Positions 1 through 5,308 of a stretch of 5,308 nucleotides of DNA are shown one piece after another; the first letter of the stretch is position 1, and each line of letters opens with the position of its first letter. The translations under genes were made by a program, and so were the position numbers. The DNA is from Deltaproteobacteria bacterium (GTDB lineage: Bacteria; Desulfobacterota; Binatia; UBA9968). Under the pieces are notes generated by a model, which saw only the letters and a list, made by a program, of their open reading frames with translations, was not told the DNA's origin and did no database searches. The stretch is taken from contig JAERMN010000558.1 in assembly GCA_016844625.1 (NCBI GenBank), positions 1 through 5,308 of the forward strand, written 5' to 3'.

Positions 1-108
1 TCCGTTTCGGTATCGCGCGAGTATCTTTGAATCTATCTTGAGAAGCGCCTTTCTCTGCACCGATTGTGTGGGTAGCGCACGAACCCATAAAAATGCTACT
101 TTGAGTCC
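1..108. other. Left-edge stretch with no supported gene
   Basis: I see no recognisable gene here. One plus-strand frame is open from base 2 to a TGA at 110-112, which overlaps the ATG of the next gene as ATGA. Its 36 codons (ending in ...NATLSP) resemble nothing I know. A minus-strand frame from an ATG near base 86 is open to the window edge and is equally unrecognisable. An AT-rich patch at 87-94, with TTGTGT at 64-69 some 16-19 bp upstream, could be a weak promoter for the small gene, but the match is too poor to call. Confidence 0.4.
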
Positions 109-313
109 ATGAGCACGATGATTTCGGAGGTCTACGACGCGCTGAAAGAAGCTGGGGGCCAGCGAAGAGAAAGCCCGCAAAGCAGCTGAAGCCGTGGCGA
201 GCTATGAAAATCGGTTTGCGCGGATCGCGGGCGACATGGCCGTCGTGAAATGGATGATTGGGTTTAATCTCGCCATGACGGTCGCTATTCTTTGGAAAAT
301 TTTCTCCGCATAA
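109..313 (+). pseudogene. Frameshifted gene for a small helical protein with one C-terminal membrane segment
   Basis: Read literally, the ATG at 109 gives only 26 residues before a TGA at 187-189. Dropping one G from the G5 run at 154-158 restores a 67-residue protein that begins MSTMISEVYDALKEAGASEE and ends ILWKIFSA at the TAA at 311-313. Residues about 5-45 are charged and alanine-rich, as in an amphipathic helix or coiled coil. Residues about 48-63 (WMIGFNLAMTVAILW) form one hydrophobic membrane span near the C-terminus. This layout recalls short proteins annotated as DUF1640/CCDC90-like coiled-coil proteins, which carry a similar KWM-GFNLA-T terminal segment; that comparison is from memory and no function is established. 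The corrected frame is protein-like to its end, so the gene was functional recently or the extra G is a sequencing error. The ribosome site before ATG 109 is weak. A second in-frame ATG lies at 118. The gene converges on recG. Confidence 0.72.
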
Positions 314-391
314 TTCCAGACCAATTTTGCCTATTGCATCTTTGCAGTGACCAGAGTGCGGTTAGCTGACGAATTCGAAATAGTTATCACC
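314..391. other. Convergent spacer between the small gene and the recG tail
   Basis: This 78-bp AT-richer stretch lies between the stop of the plus-strand small gene and the stop of the recG tail on the minus strand. A shared terminator would be expected between convergent genes, but I find no GC-rich hairpin followed by a T run on either strand. The overlapping GAATTC and TTCGAA at 371-379 are short palindromes of no evident function. Confidence 0.5.
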
Positions 392-532
392 CTACCCCAC
401 CGCTCCCAACTGCAAGCGTTTGCCCCAACGATGTTTCAGAATCTCGCGCATGCCGGCGGACTCTTTGTTTTTTAACTGCGGGTCGTTGTCCAGCCACGCC
501 AAGGCTTCTTTACGCGCTTCGATCAGCAAACG
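392..532 (-). pseudogene. recG: Out-of-frame C-terminal tail of recG
   Basis: In a different minus-strand frame from the main recG ORF, 46 codons run from RLLIEARKEA to KRLQLGAVG and end at a TAG (392-394). This matches the helical C-terminal end of RecG in position, in character (ARKEALAWLDNDPQL, then a basic ILKHRWGKR ending) and in length after the TRG region. It has no start codon or ribosome site of its own and is continuous with recG apart from the deletion. Joined to the upstream part with about 20 missing codons restored, the full protein would be roughly 730 residues, within the family range. I infer it is the original 3' end of recG and not a separate gene. Confidence 0.9.
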
Positions 533-2538
533 CGCGGTTCTCCCGGGCCGCGCAGTTTAAGATCCGCTTCGGCGATTTTGAAGCCGTCGGTTTCCTTTTC
601 CATCACGCGCAGGCGCTCCCCGGCGACCGCGCCGCCGGCGCCGTGATTGACAAGAAAGCAGAAACCCGGCGCGCTGCCGCGCCCGACTCGGCCGCGCAGT
701 TGATGGAGTTGCGATAAGCCGAAACGTTCGGCGTGCTCGACGACGATAACCGTCGCGTTGGCAATGTCGATGCCGACTTCGATGACCGTGGTGGCGACGA
801 GAATACTCAACTTGCCGTCGCGGAACTCGCGCATCACGCCGTCGCGCTCTTCAGTCTTCATCCGGCCATGGGCCAGACCGACACCGAAATCCTTAAACAT
901 TGTCTGGCGCATTTTCTCGGCCATCTGTGTGGCGTCGCGCACTTCTTGCAGCTGCTCCGAGGCCTCAACTAAGGGCAAGACGACGAACGCCTGATGGCCG
1001 CGCTTGAGCTCTTCGAGCACCATGGAATAAAGCTGCTTGCGCTCCCGTTCAGCAAAGACTGCGGTTCGAATCGGCGTCCGCCCCGGCGGCATTTCGTCGA
1101 CATAGGAAACTTCCATGTCGCCGTAGAGCACCATGGCGAGACTACGCGGGATCGGTGTCGCGCTCATCAGCAACATATGCGGCGCGCGCGCCGCCACCCC
1201 GTCACCGACCAACTGCTGCAGCGACAAGCGCTGCATGACGCCGAAGCGATGCTGCTCGTCGATGACGCCCAAACCCATGCGCGGCACACGGACATCGTCT
1301 TGAATCAAGGCATGGGTGCCAACGACGAACTTGATCTCACCGCTGGCAATGCGCTGCAGTAAAACCTTTCGTTCTCGCGCTGGCGTCGATGCGCTGAGCA
1401 GCGCCGACGAAATACCCAGAGAATCGGCGAATTTCAGCAAATTTCGGAAATGCTGCTCGGCGAGCATTTCCGTCGGTGCCATCCAGAGCGCCTGGTAGCC
1501 CTGCTCGATCACTTGCAGCGACGCCAGCCAAGCCACCATGGTCTTGCCGGATCCGACATCGCCCTGCACCAGCCGTTGCATGGGATGATCGGCACCCAGA
1601 TCACCTTGGATTTCACCCAGCACTCGCTCTTGGGCGCCGGTGAGCTTAAACGGCAACAACGTACACATGCGCGCGGACAGCTTGCCGTCACGCGCCGGCA
1701 TACTGAGTCCCGAACTACGCCGCCGCGAGAGCTTGCGCAGCCCGAGACCCAATTGCAAAAAGAACAGCTCCTCGAAAACGATACTACGATGCGCCGGTGA
1801 CCTTGCCTCGTTCAAGGACTCGACATCAGCGTTGAGCGGCGGTTGGTGCAGTTGCGCTAAAGCGACGGGGATGGAGAGTAACCCTTGGCGGCCGGCAATT
1901 ACCGGGGGCAGCCGATTGGGCAGGTAGCCGCCGTATTCCGCGGTCGCCTGGACAGTCAATTTACGAATGAACGATAACGGTAAACCACCCGGTCGCAAAT
2001 AAACCGGCAGCACCCGCTGAAGGTTCTGATCGTCGCCGGCATCGATCACTTCAAAGTCGGGATGGACGATGCGCGTTCTCATCTGCGTGCCGCGCTCGAC
2101 TTTTCCATGGACGAGCAGCGTCTGGCCCTTAGCGAGGCCCTTGACTAAAAAACTCGGCGCACGATACCAAACCAGATCGAGTACTGCCGTGTCGTCGCGC
2201 AAAATCGCCGTCATCATCTGCCTGCGCCGGCGCGGAATGAACCGGCTCTGCACCATGACCAGCTCGCCGATGAAACTCTCTTCCTGTCCCAATACTGCCG
2301 CGGCGATTTTTTTTAATTGGCGCCGGTCTTCGTAGCGAAACGGCACGTGATAGAGGATGTCTTCGACGGTGCTCAAACCGGCCGCTTCTAGCTGCTCAGC
2401 GCGCTTCGGTCCGACGCCTTTCAAGTCCTGAACCGGGGTCGCCAAGGCGCGCAGACCTTGGCGCACAGTGACAAGACGATTCTGATCGCTCGGTTTATTT
2501 GGCGAGTTGGAAGTGACGGCAGTCATTGAGTCGCTCAC
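523..2538 (-). CDS. recG: ATP-dependent DNA helicase RecG, truncated by a frameshift near its C-terminus
   Basis: RecG is a cytoplasmic superfamily 2 helicase that unwinds and regresses stalled replication forks, Holliday junctions and other branched DNA. The 671 residues show the family order. A helix-hairpin-helix-like segment sits at about 38-60 (LKGVGPKRAEQL). The OB-fold wedge domain spans about 85-165. Helicase motifs follow: Walker A GDVGSGKT at 326-333, DEQH at 427-430, SAT at 459-461, HGRM at 557-560, VATTVIEVGIDI at 581-592 and QLRGRVGRG at 613-621. All catalytic motifs look intact. After RGPGE (to 667) the frame ends as PRVC-stop, where family members continue with a GTRQ-type segment and about 60 more residues. 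The missing piece belongs to the TRG (translocation in RecG) region that couples ATP hydrolysis to DNA movement, so the product as written should not translocate. The rest of the tail is at 392-532. The longest frame starts at a GTG (2536-2538). The ATG at 2524-2526 is more likely, with GGTGAG 7 bp upstream. carB lies 53 bp upstream on the same strand. Confidence 0.96.
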   Translation of the reverse strand: MSDSMTAVTSNSPNKPSDQNRLVTVRQGLRALATPVQDLKGVGPKRAEQLEAAGLSTVEDILYHVPFRYEDRRQLKKIAAAVLGQEESFIGELVMVQSRFIPRRRRQMMTAILRDDTAVLDLVWYRAPSFLVKGLAKGQTLLVHGKVERGTQMRTRIVHPDFEVIDAGDDQNLQRVLPVYLRPGGLPLSFIRKLTVQATAEYGGYLPNRLPPVIAGRQGLLSIPVALAQLHQPPLNADVESLNEARSPAHRSIVFEELFFLQLGLGLRKLSRRRSSGLSMPARDGKLSARMCTLLPFKLTGAQERVLGEIQGDLGADHPMQRLVQGDVGSGKTMVAWLASLQVIEQGYQALWMAPTEMLAEQHFRNLLKFADSLGISSALLSASTPARERKVLLQRIASGEIKFVVGTHALIQDDVRVPRMGLGVIDEQHRFGVMQRLSLQQLVGDGVAARAPHMLLMSATPIPRSLAMVLYGDMEVSYVDEMPPGRTPIRTAVFAERERKQLYSMVLEELKRGHQAFVVLPLVEASEQLQEVRDATQMAEKMRQTMFKDFGVGLAHGRMKTEERDGVMREFRDGKLSILVATTVIEVGIDIANATVIVVEHAERFGLSQLHQLRGRVGRGSAPGFCFLVNHGAGGAVAGERLRVMEKETDGFKIAEADLKLRGPGEPRVC

Positions 2539-2539
2539 C
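2534..2539 (-). promoter_or_regulatory. Probable ribosome binding site selecting the recG ATG at 2526
   Basis: On the minus strand GGTGAG lies 7 bases before the ATG at 2524-2526. The upstream GTG (2536-2538), which gives a product four residues longer, has no clear purine-rich site in front of it. This favours ATG 2526 as the recG start. GGTGAG is an imperfect Shine-Dalgarno match, so the choice is moderate. Confidence 0.45.
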
Positions 2540-2548
2540 GTCGACGGT
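2537..2548. repeat. 12-bp perfect palindrome at the recG start
   Basis: ACCGTCGACGGT is its own reverse complement. It covers part of the candidate GTG start and overlaps the GGTGAG ribosome site. In RNA the six-base arms leave no loop, so only a shorter four-base-pair hairpin with a small loop could form. It could be a dimeric protein site, a weak translational hairpin or chance. It is too short and lacks a T run to be a terminator for carB. Confidence 0.5.
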
Positions 2549-2591
2549 CACCCAGGTCTCAAAAGCGATTCTGTTTTTGCCGCGACCTCGA

Positions 2592-5308
2592 TCACGAACT
2601 GGCCGCGCCATAATCCTGCAACGCTTTGACGTCGAAATCGCCCATAATTAGATACTCGATTCCCTCTGCCGCCGCTTCCGCTCCGGCGACTGTGGTAAAA
2701 AATGGTACTTGGTAATCTAGAGTGCAGCGGCGTATGGCATACGAGTCCGCGTGGGAGCGAGCGTCCTCAGGCGTGTTAATGACCATGGCGATTTCACCGG
2801 CTTTGATTCTATCACCGATATGGGGGCTGCCCTGTTGAATTTTACCGACTAGTTCGCAGGTAATGCCTCTTGTCCTGAAATAGTCAGCCGTGCCTCGGGT
2901 GGCAACAATTTCGAAACCGACGCCTTGGAGTCGCCGTGCCACGGATGTCACGCCCGCTTTGTCCTCATCGCGTACGCTAATGAAAACTCGCCCAGTTTTG
3001 GGTAGCCGCATACCTCCGCCCAACTGGGCTTTGGCAAAAGCGATACCGAACGACTCGTCGATGCCCATCACTTCGCCGGTGGATTTCATCTCCGGCCCGA
3101 GCAGCGTGTCAACGCCAGGAAACTTATTGAAGGGAAAAACCGCTTCTTTGACTGAAATATGTTTTGGCAAAACTTCTCGTATCAGTCCGATCTCTCTGAG
3201 CTTCTTGCCGACCATGATGCGCGCCGCCAGCTTGGCTAATGGCACGCCGATCGCTTTGCTGACGAAGGGCACGGTACGCGATGCGCGCGGATTGACTTCG
3301 AGGACGAAGACATTCTTTTCGAGGACGAAGACATTCTTTCCCTGCACAGCAAATTGCACGTTCATCAGACCGCGCACGTTGAGCGCTTTGGTAAGCGCCA
3401 ACGTGTGCCGGCGGATCTCGTCTTGGACGTCTTGACCGATCGATTTGGGTGGCAGACTGCATGCGCTATCGCCGGAATGAACGCCAGCGCGCTCGATATG
3501 TTCCATGATGCCGCCGATGACGCAGTCGTCGCCGTCCCCCAGCGCATCCACGTCAATCTCAATGGCGTCGTCGAGAAACTTGTCGATCAATACTGGATGC
3601 TCAGGAGAGGCCGACACCGCATGAGTCATGTAGTCCTTGAGCGATGCGCCGTCGTAAACGATTTGCATGGCTCGACCGCCAAGAACATAGGAAGGCCGGA
3701 CCAACACCGGATAGCCGAGTCCCTCGGCTATCTTGAACGCCTCGGCGAAGGAGCGGGCGATACCGTTATCGGGTTGCTTGATGCCGAGCTGATTGATGAG
3801 CTGCGAGAAGCGTTCGCGGTCTTCCGCCAAATCGATGCAATCGGGCGACGTGCCGATGATCGGCACGCCGGCGCGTTCCAGCGCCAAAGCGAGCTTGAGC
3901 GGCGTCTGACCGCCGAACTGAACGATCACCCCGTCGGGCTTCTCACGGTCGACGATGTTCATCACCTCTTCCATCGTCAAGGGCTCGAAGTAAAGCTTAT
4001 CCGACGTGTCGTAGTCCGTGCTCACCGTCTCCGGGTTACAGTTGACCATGATGGTCTCGTAGCCTTCTTCTCGGAGCGCAAACGCCGCATGCACGCAGCA
4101 GTAGCGTTTAGACTCGTCTTCGCCTTCGTAGGTCGAATATAGATAGGGCGTAAAGGCTTGGAACTCCGCGCCGCAAGTGTCGACCGAATTAAAAACCGCT
4201 TCGACACCTTGCCGTTTGCGCAGTTTTCGAATCTCATCTTCAGTCGTGCCAGTGAGCTTGGCGATGCGCGCATCGGCAAAGCCCATTTGCTTCCAGCCGC
4301 GTAGCGTTGGCGCGTCTATTTCCTTGCCAGCGAAATTCACAATTTCTCCGTCGGTGACGATCAGCTCGCGAATTTTTTCGAGGAACCACGGATCGTAAGC
4401 CGATAACTGAAAAATCTCTTCGGTCGTCATGCCGAGCCGGTAGGCGTCACCGACATACCACAGGCGGGCGGAGTTCGGCAGGCGCAGCTTTTCGTGAACG
4501 ATGCCGAGCGATTCCTGTCTCTTGGCATCCGACAAGTCGACCTTGGGCTCGAAACCATAGGAGCCGATCTCGAGCGAGCGCATCGCCTTTTGTAAAGATT
4601 CTTTAAAAGTCCGGCCGATCGCCATCGCCTCGCCCACCGATTTCATCTGCGGTGTCAGCAAGTCTTTAGCTTGGGGAAATTTTTCAAAAGTGAAACGCGG
4701 AATTTTCGTCACCACGTAATCGATAGTCGGCTCGAAGCTTGCTGGCGTTTCACGTGTGATGTCGTTACGGATCTCGTCGAGCGTGTACCCGATCGCCAGT
4801 TTCGCCGCGATTTTAGCGATTGGGAACCCCGTCGCCTTGCTCGCCAAGGCCGAACTGCGCGACACCCTTGGGTTCATCTCGATCACCACCATGCGGCCGT
4901 CTTTGGGATTGACGGCGAATTGAATGTTCGAGCCGCCGGTGTCGACGCCGATTTCGCGGATGACCCGGAGCGAGGCGTCGCGCATGATTTGATATTCTTT
5001 ATCCGTCAGCGTCTGCGCCGGCGCGACGGTGATCGAATCCCCGGTGTGAACGCCCATCGGATCGAAGTTCTCGATGGAACAAATGATCACAACATTGTCC
5101 TTGTGGTCGCGCATCACTTCGAGCTCGAATTCCTTCCAGCCCAACACCGACTCCTCGATCAAGACTTCATGCACTGGCGAGATCGCCAAACCGGCTTGCA
5201 CGACTTCTTTGAACTCCCCGGCATCGTAAGCGAAGTTGCCGCCGCTGCCGCCGAGCGTGCGCGAGGCGCGAATGATCAACGGAAAGTCGAGCCGCTTTTG
5301 AATCCGCG
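2592..5308 (-). CDS. carB: Carbamoyl-phosphate synthetase large subunit CarB, partial (N-terminus beyond the right edge)
   Basis: CarB joins bicarbonate, ammonia (passed from the glutaminase CarA) and two ATP to make carbamoyl phosphate for pyrimidine and arginine synthesis. The frame is open to the edge: RIQKRLDFP precedes the TTG at 5277-5279, so that TTG is an internal leucine. Numbering from it, residues 1-9 hold the end of the first ATP-grasp signature (LIIRASRTLGGSGG), and the first metal site is Q120, E134, N136 (IEMNPRVSRSS). The oligomerisation region follows at about 230-380. The second synthetase half runs from about 393 to 750, with NCNPETVSTDYDTSD at 413-427, RPSYVLGGRAM at 528-538 and a second metal site at Q642, E661, N663. 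The MGS-like allosteric domain fills about 762-895. By comparison with the E. coli protein about 156 N-terminal codons lie outside the window. Two oddities: the KIMVLGGGPNRIGQGIEFD-type segment expected before YCCVHA (393-398) is absent, and KNVFVLE is duplicated at 648-661. Both keep the frame, but either could disable the second active half. recG follows after 53 bp; no greA-like gene lies between. Confidence 0.97.
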   Translation of the reverse strand, partial: RIQKRLDFPLIIRASRTLGGSGGNFAYDAGEFKEVVQAGLAISPVHEVLIEESVLGWKEFELEVMRDHKDNVVIICSIENFDPMGVHTGDSITVAPAQTLTDKEYQIMRDASLRVIREIGVDTGGSNIQFAVNPKDGRMVVIEMNPRVSRSSALASKATGFPIAKIAAKLAIGYTLDEIRNDITRETPASFEPTIDYVVTKIPRFTFEKFPQAKDLLTPQMKSVGEAMAIGRTFKESLQKAMRSLEIGSYGFEPKVDLSDAKRQESLGIVHEKLRLPNSARLWYVGDAYRLGMTTEEIFQLSAYDPWFLEKIRELIVTDGEIVNFAGKEIDAPTLRGWKQMGFADARIAKLTGTTEDEIRKLRKRQGVEAVFNSVDTCGAEFQAFTPYLYSTYEGEDESKRYCCVHAAFALREEGYETIMVNCNPETVSTDYDTSDKLYFEPLTMEEVMNIVDREKPDGVIVQFGGQTPLKLALALERAGVPIIGTSPDCIDLAEDRERFSQLINQLGIKQPDNGIARSFAEAFKIAEGLGYPVLVRPSYVLGGRAMQIVYDGASLKDYMTHAVSASPEHPVLIDKFLDDAIEIDVDALGDGDDCVIGGIMEHIERAGVHSGDSACSLPPKSIGQDVQDEIRRHTLALTKALNVRGLMNVQFAVQGKNVFVLEKNVFVLEVNPRASRTVPFVSKAIGVPLAKLAARIMVGKKLREIGLIREVLPKHISVKEAVFPFNKFPGVDTLLGPEMKSTGEVMGIDESFGIAFAKAQLGGGMRLPKTGRVFISVRDEDKAGVTSVARRLQGVGFEIVATRGTADYFRTRGITCELVGKIQQGSPHIGDRIKAGEIAMVINTPEDARSHADSYAIRRCTLDYQVPFFTTVAGAEAAAEGIEYLIMGDFDVKALQDYGAASS
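3297..3338 (-). repeat. Exact 21-bp tandem duplication inside carB
   Basis: Two identical 21-bp units, 3297-3317 and 3318-3338, lie head to tail with no mismatch; the identity continues one base further. Each unit is seven whole codons and encodes KNVFVLE, so the protein reads KNVFVLE-KNVFVLE-VNPRASRT. Relatives have one copy. The spacing from Q642 to E661 is 19 residues, against 12 between the equivalent Gln829 and Glu841 of E. coli CarB; the excess of 7 equals one repeat unit. Confidence 0.95.
4101..4112 (-). other. In-frame deletion junction in carB
   Basis: The protein reads STYEGEDESKR followed directly by YCCVHAAFALREEGYE. In CarB relatives about 30 residues separate STYE from YCCVHA, including a TDR-K segment, a beta strand and the LGGGPNRIGQGIEFD loop of the second synthetase half. 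Here only seven remain, so about 23-24 codons (about 69-72 bp) are absent and the frame is kept. The break falls at or next to the codons for K391, R392 and Y393. Its exact position and any microhomology cannot be fixed without a close relative. Confidence 0.85.

Noticed and set aside
64..94. Promoter-like pair TTGTGT and an ATAAAAAT patch before the small gene
   Set aside because: Both boxes match consensus poorly and several equally weak spacings are possible.
2..112. Plus-strand frame open from the window edge, ending in an ATGA overlap with the small gene
   Set aside because: It has only 36 codons, no start in view and no recognisable sequence. An ATGA overlap is suggestive but easily occurs by chance.
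733..1362. Plus-strand open frames opposite recG, including one of 122 codons
   Set aside because: They are antisense shadows of a well-supported recG reading frame, with low-complexity His/Arg/Ala-rich translations and no recognisable domains.
2307..2314. Run of eight A on the recG coding strand as a possible slippage or programmed frameshift site
   Set aside because: The reading frame is correct on both sides (QLKKIAAAVL), so no shift is needed, and slippage would give an early stop without evident purpose.
2549..2591. Possible terminator between carB and recG
   Set aside because: No stable GC-rich stem followed by a T run is present in the minus-strand direction.
3354..4142. 262-codon plus-strand frame opposite carB
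   Set aside because: It is long, but it lies wholly antisense to conserved CarB motifs. Its His/Arg/Val-rich composition is what GC-rich codon bias yields on the complementary strand.
5259..5270. RASR in CarB where many relatives have RPSF or RPAF after the conserved arginine
   Set aside because: The arginine and the following glycine-rich loop are kept, and Ala and Arg at these positions appear tolerated in the ATP-grasp signature, so this looks like ordinary variation.

Overview
The window holds two long, confidently recognised bacterial housekeeping genes on the minus strand. In transcription order they are carB (large subunit of carbamoyl-phosphate synthetase, entering from the right edge without its N-terminus) and recG (branched-DNA helicase), separated by 53 bp. 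A small frameshifted gene for a coiled-coil/membrane protein lies on the plus strand at the left edge and converges on recG. The organism is a bacterium of moderately high G+C (judged by eye). The CarB and RecG sequences and the small protein look proteobacterial or deltaproteobacterial-like, possibly an uncultured soil or sediment lineage. That placement is an inference; no rRNA or other lineage marker is present.

Layout: 1-108 has no supported gene. 109-313 (+) is a 67-codon gene for a short helical protein with one C-terminal membrane segment, broken by one extra G in a G5 run. 314-391 is a short convergent spacer with no visible terminator. 392-2538 (-) is recG, whose frame is lost near 533-537 where about 20 conserved codons are missing; the true C-terminal tail survives out of frame at 392-532. 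2539-2591 is the carB-recG spacer, with a 12-bp palindrome running into the recG start. 2592-5308 (-) is carB, open throughout but carrying an in-frame loss of about 23-24 conserved codons (near 4101-4109) and an exact 21-bp in-frame tandem duplication (3297-3338).

CarB makes carbamoyl phosphate for pyrimidine and arginine synthesis, and RecG remodels stalled forks and recombination intermediates. They share no pathway; the link is co-directional adjacency, possibly one transcript. I see no mobile element, CRISPR array, RNA gene, phage gene or defence system, and nothing that supports a new biological system. The notable signal is four separate indels in three genes within 5.3 kb: two frameshifting, two frame-preserving, two of them removing among the most conserved parts of their proteins. 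Local assembly or sequencing error is the simplest explanation. Real gene decay is possible but would be surprising for genes otherwise this well conserved.
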